A stretch of 64,000 nucleotides of DNA from Taxawa tesnikishii (nom. ined.). Its lineage: Eukaryota > Ascomycota > Dothideomycetes > Dothideales. A program made the position numbers and the translations under genes. The notes beneath the pieces were generated by a model. The model was not told where the DNA came from. It saw only the letters and a list, made by a program, of their open reading frames with translations, and ran no database searches. The stretch covers positions 1,054,001 through 1,118,000 of the forward strand of contig JAPDRO010000003.1 of the NCBI GenBank assembly GCA_030247885.1, given 5' to 3'. Positions 11,253 to 22,345 of this stretch are shown here, piece by piece. The stretch's first letter is position 1; each line of letters starts with the position of its first letter.

Positions 11253-13132
11253 TCAATACAGCACGAATTCCGGGAACACACCCTTCTTCGTCAAACCCAA
11301 CCAGTCTACCCTTCCATCCTCGCCCTGCTGCCTTGCGACCACGCCTGCCAGCACTCTGCGCGCCTTTGAGACGCTTGCGCTGAATGTCGCCAGGTGCTGC
11401 AGCTGATCAAAGACCCAGCGCTGGTAGATCGTATCGGTAGTTTCGATGCCGGCGAGGAAGAGCGGCCAAACGAGGGAGAGGAGGGATTCCGGACCCTCGG
11501 TATCATGGACAAGAGAGACGATGTCGAGGATGGAGTGGAGAGCGGATTGGCCCTCGGCGCGCAAGCGTTCCGTAAAATAGATGGTACGATGGAACTCGAG
11601 GACGGTGGCGTGGAATTGGGCCACAGCGAAGCGAAGCGGAGAAAGGAAACGGTGCGACGGATGATTGCGCAAGTCTTTGGAGCTGCCAATGGCGATCGCG
11701 TCGGAGAATTTCTAGGCGAGAAATCAGTTTGGCGCTGTCCTTCGAGGGCACTTCACAACTACCCGCTACGGTTGTTGCTGGAGACATCTTACCGTCTTGA
11801 CGTTGTTACAATCTGTTATCCATGATTGGACCTCGTCTGGGGAGGCTTGTGAGACCTCGTGCTGGAAGTTTTGTTGGTGCCGCAAATCTGCTACTCCAGC
11901 TCTGAGTCTCATAGCCGCATGGTGGAGCTCCAGCACCATTTGGTTTTGAAGATTGTTTAGCCTTTCAGACATGGGGTATGTATCGCCCCAGAGTTCCAGA
12001 ATGGCGGTCTTGGAGCCGTCCAACATTCCTTCGTATGCAGCAGGGCTCATACGCATGAGAGAAGGCACGTCTGCTTGACCTTGATCAAATGTGCTCGCAG
12101 AAATATCCAGATACACCATATACAGTCCGAGACGGTTGAGCAGCGCTGCATAACGAGTTGGTGGCAGAGGCTTGTGGTCGATCTTCTCCTCCGAAGGGTT
12201 CTTAGCATCGTCAGGATCGAACATCTGTGGTGCCAAGGCTGGACCATGATTCCATATTGCTTGCTTGAAGGCATTCAGAAGACGTCTCAGAGCATCGGTG
12301 TCTCCAGTATAGCGCAAGTGAAAGGTGGCCAGGAAATACAAGCTCGTCAAGAAGGTGACAGGGTCACGGTCCGAAATGTCGATTGGTTCAGGAATGGGTC
12401 CGAGGGGCGGTGCGCTAGGATTTCCACCTTGCTTGACGTGGGAGTTGTGGTATTCCATCAGCCTAAGACACAAGTCTCTTAGCTCTGGAGTGGCAGTGGA
12501 CATAGCTATAAGGCCGGTCGTGAAGGACCAGCGGGTCGCTTTCGGCCATAGCATCCTACTGAACTCATTGAAGACCTCCCCAATCCAGGGTCGTCGTCTC
12601 GGGAGGCGGCGGCAGCGCCATTGGCATCGCGCAGCAATGCTGCCAAAGAATCACGATCTCTACCTCGCGACTCGTCGAGTCCGGATTGAGGAGCTGCTCC
12701 GGGCGCCGTGCTGGATGACAGGTCATTGATGAAGTTTTGATGAGGCGACACGGCGGTCTGGCCGCCCTCGAGAACGGGATCTAACGCCGGCGGTCCATAA
12801 GGTGATTGGTATGCGTGGGCGACCGGCGGCGGGCCAGAAGGTCTACTACGCCGCTCTTGAGAGTGAGAGCGAGGCTTAACGCCCGTGTAATCGCATGTTC
12901 GGTTTCCTCGGCTGCATCGTCGGCAGACTGGTCGGTTCTCGTCGCATTTCAACTTGCGTTGCCGGCACGTGAGGCAGCCTTGTATGGTGAGCTTGGTAGA
13001 GGATTTGTGGATGAAGTTGGACGTACCTGATCGCGAGCGAGAGCCGGCTCGGATCGTCTTCTTCGGACGCTCATCCGGGTGCTGCGGTTGTTGCTGATCA
13101 AGCAGCTGTGATAGAGGTTGCTGGTACTCCAT
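11253..13132 (-). CDS. Zn(II)2Cys6 transcription factor
   Basis: Fungal binuclear-cluster activator with a fungal-specific transcription factor domain 2 (DUF3468-type) regulatory region. Exons 13027-13132, 11793-12978 and 11253-11711. The first intron (48 bp, a multiple of 3 with no stop) is called because splicing creates the family signature RSRSGCLTCRQRKLKCDE; unspliced, 16 extra residues would interrupt it. The cluster is C-x2-C-x6-C-x6-C-x2-C-x6-C, about residues 37-64. The middle domain contains SRMLWPKATRWSFTTGLIAM and ELRDLCLRLMEYHN. The frame breaks at the G4 run 12578-12581 (gene strand); one extra G gives DDPGLGEVFNEFSRMLW and a 583 aa protein. The gene is divergent from POL3 with a 355 bp gap. 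Target genes cannot be inferred. Confidence 0.85.
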
Positions 13133-13487
13133 GGTTGGTTGCTCTCGGAAAGATGAGTCGGTTGTCGGTTGCGGTCCGAAAAGTCGCTGTCCCTCTCTCA
13201 GAGGAGCGGCGCTGAGTCAGGTGATCTGAATCAGATGTGAATCGTTTGAGACAACAACACACCCATTCGATGATCGATAACGTCTGTCGTAGCCGTTAGT
13301 GATGGCTGGTAGTATTGTACCTTCGAAGGCAGTGTTGTTTTGGTCGTCTATACATTGATCACGTAGCCGGGACTTGCCGCTTACCCTGTCTACGCGTGGG
13401 CGCGTCGAACGCGAAGCCCATTTATCTCCAGTCTGGCAGTCTGCCGTCACCATCATCATACCCCTCTTACACCACCACATCATAACC
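13133..13487. promoter_or_regulatory. Shared promoter of Zn2Cys6 factor and POL3
   Basis: A 355 bp gap between divergent start codons. The POL3-proximal end carries the ACGCGT box listed separately and more CGCG-rich sequence (13398-13411). No gene fits in the gap. Confidence 0.6.
13392..13397 (+). promoter_or_regulatory. MCB-type cell-cycle box (ACGCGT) before POL3
   Basis: A perfect palindromic ACGCGT lies 90 bases before the POL3 start, followed within 15 bases by further CGCG sequence. In yeasts the MBF factor binds this box to drive G1/S expression of replication genes, including POL3. The motif is seen directly; MBF control here is inferred from the family. Confidence 0.55.
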
Positions 13488-16400
13488 ATGCCTGCACTCG
13501 TGCAAGCACAGCCGAAAGCCCCTCTAAGCAAGCGGGTCTTGCAGGATACTCCTACCTCTCGCCAAAACATCCAATCCGATAGTCCCGCCAAAAGAAGAAA
13601 GTTGAATGGCTCTGCGAACTTCAAGAGGCCAAATGGGGCGAATGGACACGTCGGCTCTAGCCAGCCAAAGAGCCAGTTTGAGGAGGAGGTTCTAGAAAAA
13701 CTCACTCAAGACCTCAACGGTCTAAAGGACAACAACGCAGAGAAAGACCAGCACTGGGCAAGACCGGCCTTGACTGGCTTTAACGAAAAGACAGACAGCC
13801 TGTGCTTCCAACAGATCGAGGCAGAGGAAGGTACTCTACATGGAGGCAAGACAACTGTCAAGCTCTTCGGTATCACTGGGGTCGGTACTCCCTGCCCATC
13901 ACTTCTGTATATCTACTGATGTGGCTTGCAGGACGGACATTCTGTCCTGCTGCACTGCACGGATTTCCTACATTACCTATATGTTGCAGCTCCAGTCTCG
14001 TTTAGCAAGAACGACTGCGATCCTTTCAAGGCATATCTTGAAACCCACCTTGCCCAGCACCAACCCGCAATCTACTCCGTGCAGATGGTTCTCAGGGAGA
14101 ACCTCTTCGGCTTCCAAGGCAATCAAAAGAGTCCGTATCTCAAGATTACAGTCACCGACCCCAAGTACATCAACAAATTGAGGACATCCCTTGAGAGTGG
14201 TGCTGCCAATTACAAGGGCCTGTGGAAGAGCGCGGAAGGTGGTGTACTCACTTTCGACAGCATACAATACGTGCTACGCTTTATGATTGACACCAAGGTC
14301 AGCTAGGCTGCGTAGATTGGAAGAACGTCGAACTGACAAAGAATCAGATCTCTGGCATGTCCTGGGTCGAAGTTCCTCCATCTAAATTCCACATCATTCC
14401 GGAGCGTGACCGTCACTCAAATTGTCAGATTGAAGCCTACGTTCATTATAGGGACCTTGTCGCACATCCGGCCGAAGGAGAGTGGGCAAAGATGGCACCC
14501 TTGCGGATCCTGTCTTTCGATATTGAATGCGCTGGACGAAAAGGAATCTTCCCGAGGCTAACGTTGATCCGGTCATCCAGATTGCAAACGTTGTGACCCG
14601 GTTTGGAGAAGAGAAGCCATTTGTCAGGAACGTATTCTGCATGGACACTTGCAGTCTGATCGTCAACACCCAGATCTTCGAATTTGACCAAGAAGAGAAG
14701 ATGTTGATGGCATGGAGAGACTTTGTCGAGAAAGTCGACCCGGATGTCATCATCGGATACAACACTTCGAATTTCGATTTTCCATATCTGCTGGATAGGG
14801 CGAAGCATCTCAAATGTGCTAGATTCCCCTTTTTGTCACGTTTGAGGAACGTACAATCTGTGGCCAAAGACACAAACTTCTCTAGCAAGCAGCTGGGTAG
14901 CCGTGACACCAAGGCAACGAACACCAACGGGCGTCTGCAACTTGATTTGCTTCAACTTATCCAAAGAGACCACCACTTGCGAAGTTACACTCTCAACTCC
15001 GTCTGCGCCCATTTCCTAAACGAGCAGAAAGAGGATGTCCATCATACGATGATCACTGAGCTGTACAACGGCACCCCTGAATCCAGACGAAGATTGGCTG
15101 TGTACTGCTTGAAGGACGCTTACCTACCGCAGCGTTTGATGGACAAGCTCATGTGTTTAATCAACTACACGGAGATGGCCAGAGTCACTGGCGTGCCGTT
15201 CAACTACCTGCTGTCTCGAGGTCAACAAGTCAAGTTCCTTAGTCAGCTGTTTCGCAAAGCATTGGAACAACAACTGGTCATTCCAAACCTTCCCAACCAG
15301 GGATCTGAGGAACAGTACGAAGGAGCCACAGTCATCGAACCTACACGTGGATACTACGATGTTCCTATTGCAACGCTCGATTTTGCCTCACTGTATCCGA
15401 GTATAATGATGGCGCATAACCTCTGCTACACAACCTTGCTCAACAAGACTGCTGTAGACAAGCTTGGACTGAAAAAGACGAGGACTACATCGTCACTCCC
15501 AACGGAGACATGTTCTGCACTACAAAGATTCGAAAGGGACTTTTGTCACAGATTTTGGAGGAACTGCTCGGTGCAAGAAAGCGTGCCAAGAAGGAGCTTG
15601 CGGTCGAGAAAGATGCATTCAAGAAGGCCGTTCTCAACGGTAGGCAGCTGGCCCTGAAGATCAGCGCAAACAGTGTGTACGGTATCACTGGTGCCACGGT
15701 TGGAAAGCTTCCCTGTCTCGCCATTGCATCCAGCACCACCAGTTATGGACGTCAGATGATTGAGAAAACGAGAGAAGAGGTCGAGAAGAAATACACCATC
15801 GCCAATGGTTACAGTCATGATGCTCAGGTCATCTACGGTGACACTGATTCGGTCATGGTCAAGTTCGGGCCTAGCGATCTTGCAAAGGCTATGGAGATGG
15901 GTGCCGAAGCCGCTCAATATGTCTCTTCCAAATTCACCAAACCGATCAAGCTGGAGTTCGAGAAGGTTTATTACCCTTATCTGCTGATCAACAAGAAGCG
16001 TTATGCAGGCCTTTATTGGACAAACACCAACAAATTTGACAAGATGGACAGTAAGGGTATCGAGACTGTCCGAAGAGACAACTGCCGGCTGGTTCAGACT
16101 GTCATCGAAACGAGTCTGCGCATGCTGCTGATCGACCGCGATGTTCAAGGTGCTCAAGAGTAAGTCATCCATATCCCTTCTTTGAACCCGAATCGTACTG
16201 ACATGTATCAGCTACGTCAAAGAAACCATTTCCGAGCTGCTCCAGAATAAGGTTGATATGTCCAACCTCGTCATTACCAAAGCCCTAACCAAGAACGACT
16301 ACGCGGCTAAGCAAGCGCACGTAGAGCTTGCGGAACGGATGAAAAAGCGCGATGCTGGATCTGCGCCCGCACTCGGCGACCGTGTTGCATATGTGATGGT

Positions 16401-16950
16401 CAAGGGCGCTGCCGGCAGCAAGAACTACGAGAAGTCTGAGGACCCCATCTACGTTCTCGAGAACAACATCCCTATTGACACAAAATACTACCTTGACAAC
16501 CAGCTAGCGAAACCGCTAGGACGTATCTTCGAGCCGATTCTCGGCGAGAAGAAAGCGGCCTCGCTGCTGACGGGTGAGCACACACGCAGCATTTCAGTCG
16601 CCGCGCCGACTATGGGCGGATTGATGAAGTTCGCCAAGAAGACGGAGACATGCATGGCGTGCAAGAAACCCCTGACGCTGGCCAGCGAGAAGGGAGGCGC
16701 GGTTTGCGAGAACGATCGACCCAGATTCGGCGAGCTGTACCAGAAAACGCTGGGTAAGGTCGCCGAGCTCGAAGTTCGCTTTGCGAGACTTTGGACTCAG
16801 TGTCAGCGCTGCCAGGGCAGTATGCACAACGAGGTCATTTGCTCGAGTAGGGACTGTCCCATCTTCTATATGCGCATGAAGGCGAAGAAAGATGTGGAAG
16901 ATGCGGGTAAAGAGTTGGTCAGGTTTGACAAGGATGGCGCTTTATGGTGA
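13488..16950 (+). CDS. POL3: DNA polymerase delta catalytic subunit (POL3)
   Basis: Catalytic B-family polymerase of replicative Pol delta (lagging strand, repair), nuclear. Exons 13488-13880, 13932-14297, 14348-16159 and 16212-16950; introns 50-52 bp. With two single-base corrections the product is 1103 aa, against 1097 in yeast. Exo I is SFDIECAG (D311, E313); Exo II is [17 protein letters not shown]. Polymerase motif A is DFASLYPSI, motif [14 protein letters not shown], motif C YGDTDS. The C-terminus has CysA (CMACKKP...C) and CysB (CQRCQ...CSSRDC), the latter binding the 4Fe-4S cluster. A putative nuclear localisation patch AKRRKL lies near residue 40. The frame breaks at 14551-14553 (TTCCCGAGG; GIFP must continue into [12 protein letters not shown]) and at the A5 run 15472-15476 (GLKK into [13 protein letters not shown]). 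Each break is one missing base in invariant sequence, so sequence error is far likelier than a dead gene. Confidence 0.97.
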
Positions 16951-17370
16951 GCGCGAGTGAGCGTTGTTCGCATACGCTAAGCATTGCTTTCTGCGCGTCT
17001 GGCCTTTTATATGGCTACCTTTTTGCTGCGGTGTTGGAGGGTTTGCTCGGCGTGAGGCAATGATCTCGAGATCAGATCTATCGTTCATGGCAGCAGACGT
17101 TTTTGTGTTAGAGATTATGTAGATAACCCGACATGTCTCCTTTCTTGTCTGAAACGGTGTGCCTCGAGAACAACAGCCAGAATCCAGTCCGATCGGCGAA
17201 GATATGCAACATCCACGCATGGTTCGTGATCCAAAACATGGGGTATCATTTAAGCAACTATTCCATGAACCTCGAAAAGGTCGAAAATCGCTGCCGTTTT
17301 CCTCTTCCGTCTGTAAGGCTACTTCAGGACTGCTCACTGAATCCGCAACGTCTCATCTGCCCTGCCCGTC
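16951..17370. other. Convergent 3' gap POL3/SHG1
   Basis: A 420 bp gap between two converging stop codons. It holds only short unconserved frames and presumably the two 3' UTRs. Confidence 0.5.
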
Positions 17371-19009
17371 TCACCTTCTCTCCCGACTCCGGCTCCTAGT
17401 CCTCTCCCTCTTCGCCCGACTGCTGCCGCCGCCAGGCACGTAGCGATCAATCTCGACCGGCTTAGGCCGATCGTCATAGTCCCTTCTCCTCCTTTCCCTA
17501 TCCCTGTCGTAGTCTCTGTCCCTATCCCTATCCCTATCCCTATCCCTATCCCTATCCCTGTCCCGATGCCCATCCCTGCTCTCGCGCAGATCCCGCCGTG
17601 TGGACGTGCTCGGCACATAGCGATCGATATCCGGCGGACTCCTGCTCCGTGACCTCCTGCGGCCGTAGTCCCTGCCGTCCCGCGCTCGGTAGTCGCGTCG
17701 CGGCGAGCGGTCACGATCCCGGTCTCGATCGCGGTAGGGGCGTGGAGCGGGACTGCGTGAGCGCGAGTGGTGTCGGCGATGGCGTGAGGGGCTCCGTGAG
17801 CGCGCACGCGTGGAGCCTTCGGAGCGTTCTTTGCGCAAGCGGGCCTTGTACGCTTCCCGCTCGGCGGACATGTCACGGTAGGCCGATCCGCGCCGTGAAC
17901 TTCGATCCTCGTCGTAGTGTCGGTCGCGGTCGTGACGCCGCGGAGACGGGGAACGGCGGGATTCTGAGCGGCCGTACTTGCGCGGTGGCTCCATGCTTTC
18001 GCTACGCTCGACCGGATGCCGGTTTGCTTCGTGCTCCCGCGCTTTTGCTTCTCTTATGAGCCGGTTCATGGCTTCCTCTTCCAGACGTTTGGCTTCCCGT
18101 TCCTTGCGCTCCTTCTCCAGCCGTGCTTGTTCTTCCTCGTACCGTTTTTGCTCCTCCTCGCGTGCCTTCTTCTTCGCTTCGCGCTCCTCCTCGAATTTCT
18201 TCAGTCGTTCGCGTTCCTTCTCCTTTTCCCTCTGGCGGATTGCCTCGCGCTCCGCACGGCGCTTCTGCTCGCGTTCCAGCTTCTCCTTCTCACGCTGCAA
18301 TTCAGCTTCGCGCTTCTTCAACGCCTCGAGCTCCTTCTTCTTGGCTTCCTCGCGCGCCTTCCTCTTGTTAATCCGCTGTTGCTCCTCCCATCGCTTCGCG
18401 CGCTCTTTCCGTCGCACTTCCGCATCTGCCGCATATGCTTCGTCAGATTTCGCGCCTTTGATCTGCTCAGCAGCAGCGACTTCTTCGCCGACTTCCTTGC
18501 GTCGTATCTCGCGAAATGCGCGCTCAGCCTGTTCGACGTGGCCCTCAATGAAGCGCTCGATATCGGCTTCGGTGACGGGGTAGATATCGGCGCGCGCCGC
18601 GGCACCTTCAAGAAGCGGAGCTGCGAGCCGACGGTCTTTGGCGAGGTACTTGATCGGGTCGCGATCGATTTCGGCCTCAGTGAAGGCATGTAGAGAGTCG
18701 AGAAGTACGGATTTTGATTGCTTTGTGACATTCAGCCGCCATCCATCGTGTTGAAACTGAGAAATGACATACACCTTGCTCGAACTCTACGTATGTCTTC
18801 TTCCGTATGGCGTCGAATCCGCCTTTCTTCTTGAAGGTATGTAGGAGTCCGTCGATAGCTGCGCGCTTGGCTGAGGGTATTGACAGCTCGGAAATCTTTG
18901 GCTTCTTCCTGGGAGGTAAAGGATCCTCGGTGGGCTCCGACTTGATGTTTGGTTCTACCTTGACCATAGGTTCCAACTTGATTCCCGGCTCCGATTTAAC
19001 GGCAGCCAT
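17371..19009 (-). CDS. SHG1: SHG1/BOD1-domain protein, Set1 complex
   Basis: Probable Shg1 subunit of the Set1/COMPASS histone H3K4 methyltransferase; nuclear. Exons 18773-19009 and 17371-18720, intron 52 bp, 528 aa. The SHG1 domain spans about residues 40-135, with LLHTFKKKGGFDAIRKKTYVEFEQ and LLDSLHAFTEAEIDRDP. N-terminal residues carry repeated (V/I)KxEP units, a pattern common around SUMO sites. After the domain comes a long charged Lys/Glu/Arg coiled-coil (about residues 190-310), then an RS/RD-rich tail with an Arg-Asp repeat and two DRYVP motifs. The tail is much longer than in yeast Shg1 (142 aa) and resembles splicing-factor RS domains. The function call rests on the N-terminal domain; the tail role is unknown. 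Confidence 0.75.
17520..17562. repeat. TCCCTA hexamer repeat coding for Arg-Asp
   Basis: Seven or so hexamers (plus strand TCCCTA, last units TCCCTG) inside the SHG1 coding exon, encoding the Arg-Asp dipeptide run on the minus strand. The run keeps frame because six is a multiple of three. It superficially resembles telomere repeats but is coding. Confidence 0.85.
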
Positions 19010-19346
19010 GTTGCAGCAAAACAGCGAAGGGATGGATGGAGCTGCATTCGATCAAATCAGTCAACGCGAAGGGGGAACAGTTGATTAAACGTCGATGAAC
19101 CTGGGGTAACCGGAGCTCGGTAGGCGGAGGTTGCCGAAAGATTGGCTCTTGGCTCGTGGCTCAAGCTTCGGTGACCTTGCTCCCTCCGCTCGTGAACTGC
19201 GTGTGTGCGAGTGATTGCCCAGGCACTGCAACCATCCGTCCCGCGCTATATAGTCTGTATTACGCCTCACAACAAACCAAACAGCTTTCGGTTTCGCCCC
19301 ACCCGGCCATTGATCTTCAACTCCGGCGGCACCAAACACAGGCACC
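19010..19346. promoter_or_regulatory. Shared promoter SHG1 / complex I subunit
   Basis: A 337 bp gap between divergent start codons, presumably holding both promoters. No gene or strong motif recognised. Confidence 0.45.
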
Positions 19347-19720
19347 ATGGTTTCCAAGATCTTCTTCTGGGGTACTTTCGGTATGCGTCTTACAACACAC
19401 GTAGCACCTACGAGCATGCTCTAATTGAGATAGGCATCGCTGTTCGACTATGGCAACTCGGCATTGAGATGCGCCCGTTCTTCCAGTCCAGGTCGCTCTG
19501 GGCATACCCCATGTACGCCGGCATTGGCGCTTCGTTCGGATACTGGTTGAAGGGCGTCGAGGACAGGCAGGTCCGGATATTGGGCGAGACCAGGGACAGA
19601 CTGCTTGAGAAGCGGAGGAGGCAGAGGGAGAGGGACGGTGGCTTCAACATCGGAGACGACGCGCAGAAGAACCAGGAGGGCATCTTCGCCAGCCAGAAGG
19701 AGGGAAACGTTGGTCTGTAG
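19347..19720 (+). CDS. Probable mitochondrial complex I accessory subunit
   Basis: A small 106 aa protein, exons 19347-19380 and 19434-19720 (53 bp intron, phase 1). The start MVSKIFFWGTFGIAVRLWQ is a short hydrophobic N-terminus. A core with IEMRPFF, LWAYPMYAGIGASFGYWL and a following basic, coiled tail (EKRRRQRER) follows. This pattern matches my memory of the fungal NADH:ubiquinone oxidoreductase 14 kDa (NUUM-type) accessory subunit: one membrane segment around residues 33-53, with the tail facing the aqueous side. The splice is well supported because the second exon has no suitable ATG near its 5' end. The alternative is another small inner-membrane protein. The gene call is firm, the name less so. 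Confidence 0.6.
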
Positions 19721-20194
19721 ACGCACTGCTCCAGCAGTGCCATGAACGGAACGGCACGGAACGAGACGAAGGACCGGGAAGGGTGCAGGCGGTGTTAGCA
19801 TCGGCGGCCAGGCAGGAGGAAGCTGAAGCAGAAACGGCATGGTTTCACCGGATAGAAGGCCCGGATGCCGGAGGAAATCTTTGATTTCAAGCGCCCACCA
19901 GAGGCGCAACGCTGCTGTTTGTTGAAGGACAGGTCGCGTCAGCTTGGTGGTGGCTATGTACAAATGTATACCAAATCCATCCAACGTCGCTCCTTGGCTT
20001 CGTATACCAGACGTGGCATGACCTTTCGACTCATACTCCCATCTGCTCCTGCAACCGTGTCCGTTTCCATTCCACCCTTTGGCAGCCTGAAACTCGTAAA
20101 CATTGCTATTTCTATTGAACAATGGCCCTAACGCAATCTACATGATTCACCGTCCTACCTAACTTCCACAACGACATCTTAGACAATATCAGTC
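19721..20194. other. Intergenic gap, likely CofD-like promoter
   Basis: 474 bp between a stop codon and the next start on the same strand. A long minus-strand frame crosses it but is antisense to the small gene and has no recognisable domain. It presumably holds one 3' UTR and one promoter. Confidence 0.45.
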
Positions 20195-22051
20195 ATGCTT
20201 CAATCCCAGGACTCAAGCGGCTGGCAAGGCTCACTTCAACTCCCACCAGAAGCCAGAATAAAGCCTAGTTCTAAAGGCATCGTCGTCTTCTCTGGCGGTA
20301 GCGCGGCTAACAGCCTCGTCGATGTCTTCAATGGCGTTGCCGAAAACAACGCAAGCACTCTGAGTTATGTGATTCCTATCAGTGACAATGGCGGCAGCTC
20401 GAGCGAGTTAATACGCGTCTTTGGCGGACCTGGTGAGTTCTTCTGCAAGTTGCCTGGAGGCTTGGGCGACCAGACCACTGATATTGATGACAGGCATTGG
20501 TGATTTACGCAGTAAGTCCTGTTTGTTCCACTATCTCCTACTTTCTTCTGCATCTCTCTGTTTTACCTACTCATATCAGATTTCGTTCTTTGGCCCCCAT
20601 CGAATCGCATATATTCCAGCCTGCAAAAGACGCGAAAAACACAGTGCCCGAGGCCACAAATGACGAGCGCTAAGCTGTCCCTCAGGTAGACTCGTCCGCC
20701 TCATCCCAGATAATGGCGACCCCAACTCAGAAGCAGGAGCAATCAAAGAACTCTTCAACCACCGCCTCCCGAAGGACTGCCGCAGCGCACGACAAGAGTG
20801 GCTCGACATTATCGAAGCCCAGCACAGCATTTGGCACAACATCTCTTCGCCCAAGAAGGAGCTTATTCGCAGTTTCCTCAATTCTATGAATATGGAAATT
20901 GTCAAAAGGCTACGACCGTCCTCGCGCTTTGATTTCTCCGGGGCGAGCATAGGGAACCTGTTCCTTACGGGGTAAAATCTTCTCTTCTTAAAACTCCCCT
21001 CCGCCACAGAATCACTCACAGGCTCTACAGTGCACGTCTCTTCTCTGGCTCTCTCGAATCTGCCATATACCTCCTCAGCAGCGTCTGTAGCGTGCCAGCA
21101 TCTATCTCTGTGCTCCCAGTCATCAACACCTCCTTCACTCACCACATATCCGCCGGACTTTCTGACGGCAGCGTCATCACCGGCCAAAACAACATCAGCC
21201 ATCCGTCCGCACCTATCGCATCACTCCCCATCGAGGCCCGTGACTCGCCTACACGTATTCTCAGGGAGACTGAAGAACAAGATAAGGTTGAAGACGCCAA
21301 CTTACCCGGCACCTTGCCCTCGCTGCGCAAACCGGCGATACAGTTCAGCAAGGACGACGAAGAAAGCCTGCCTGCGCGAATCAGCAGGATTTGGTACATC
21401 AACCCATACGGCGCCGAGATTACCCTGCCGGCGAACAGTCGGGTGCTAGCCGCACTCGAAAACGCGAGCTGCATCATATACAGCATCGGCTCGCTCTTCA
21501 CTTCCATTATCCCATCGCTCATCCTCCGAGGCGTCGGTGACGCGGTCGCAAACCCCACAATCAGATCAAAAATCCTGATCCTGAACGGAAGCATAGACCG
21601 CGAGACCGGACCGAAGGACTCGCCGTTCAGCGCAATGGACTTCGTGGCCGCCATCGCAGACGCTTGTGCCTCCAGCCGGTCTTCCGCCCCAGTCCACAGA
21701 CCTTCCATCCCCGGGCCTTCCCCAACCCCGTCCGAGTCCGCCACCAGACAACCCTCCCCTTCGCCCATCACCACTTTTTCGGAGCCTTCCTCTTACCCTT
21801 ATAAGGTACCACGGAGCGAGTACTGGCAGTATGTGACGCACATAATCTACATCGAGGGCGAAGGGACTCCCAAAGTGGACCGGGCGCTCTTCGCCGAATG
21901 CGGCATCGAGTGCCTACGGCTGTATGGAAGGAAGGGAGGCGATGGAACCGCAAGGTATGATGCTAAGGCGTTAGCGCAGGCGTTGGAGATGGTGCTTGGA
22001 AGGAGAGATTTCAGGAGGGATCAGACGAGGAGGAATACGCTCGAGCGGTGA
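20195..22051 (+). CDS. CofD/YvcK-like (UPF0052) family protein
   Basis: A member of the CofD-like family: bacterial CofD transfers phospholactate to the F420 precursor, and YvcK acts in cell-wall and gluconeogenic growth control. Exons 20195-20432, 20494-20511 (only 18 nt), 20686-20971 and 21031-22051 give 520 aa. Family motifs are GIVVFSGGSAANSLVDVF, IPISDNGGSSSELIR, FGGPGIGDLRSRLVRLIP, SGASIGNLFLTGARLF and, later, VLAALENASCIIYSIGSLFTSIIPSLI. A Ser/Pro-rich insertion sits at about residues 400-440. The second intron is 174 bp, longer than its neighbours. The fungal protein has no established reaction, and fungi do not make F420, so the substrate is open. The frame is intact. Confidence 0.85.
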
Positions 22052-22345
22052 ACGGAGTACAGAGTGCTGACGCTTGACCGATGGATGTATAAAAGGGAGC
22101 GCGCTGTGCTTTGCTCTTCAACGACATAACCCACGACAGCTTTGACGTCTACACAATTACTTCGTGTTCGGCCGTAGTACTTTGAAGTCCAAGGATTTCA
22201 TCTCACCAGAGACCGATCAAGACATCTGCATCCAATCAAGGTCCCACTGTTCTCCTTCTCCCAAGAACGCCCGCTGAATCGCTCACAGCCTGACAAAAGC
22301 CTAGTCTTTCAGTTGCCCCTTTTTCTTTATGATAACACACGTCGG

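Noticed and set aside
12979-13026. In-frame coding reading of the first Zn2Cys6 intron
   Set aside because: It has no stop and is a multiple of three, but GTACGT...ACAAG splicing recreates the conserved RSGCLTCR signature, so an intron is much more likely.
17520-17562. Telomere-like CCCTAT repeat
   Set aside because: The unit is not the fungal telomere CCCTAA, and it keeps frame inside the SHG1 exon as an Arg-Asp run, so it is coding sequence.
19448-20122. 224-codon minus-strand frame
   Set aside because: It is antisense to the small probable complex I gene, begins without a convincing start context and has no recognisable domain.
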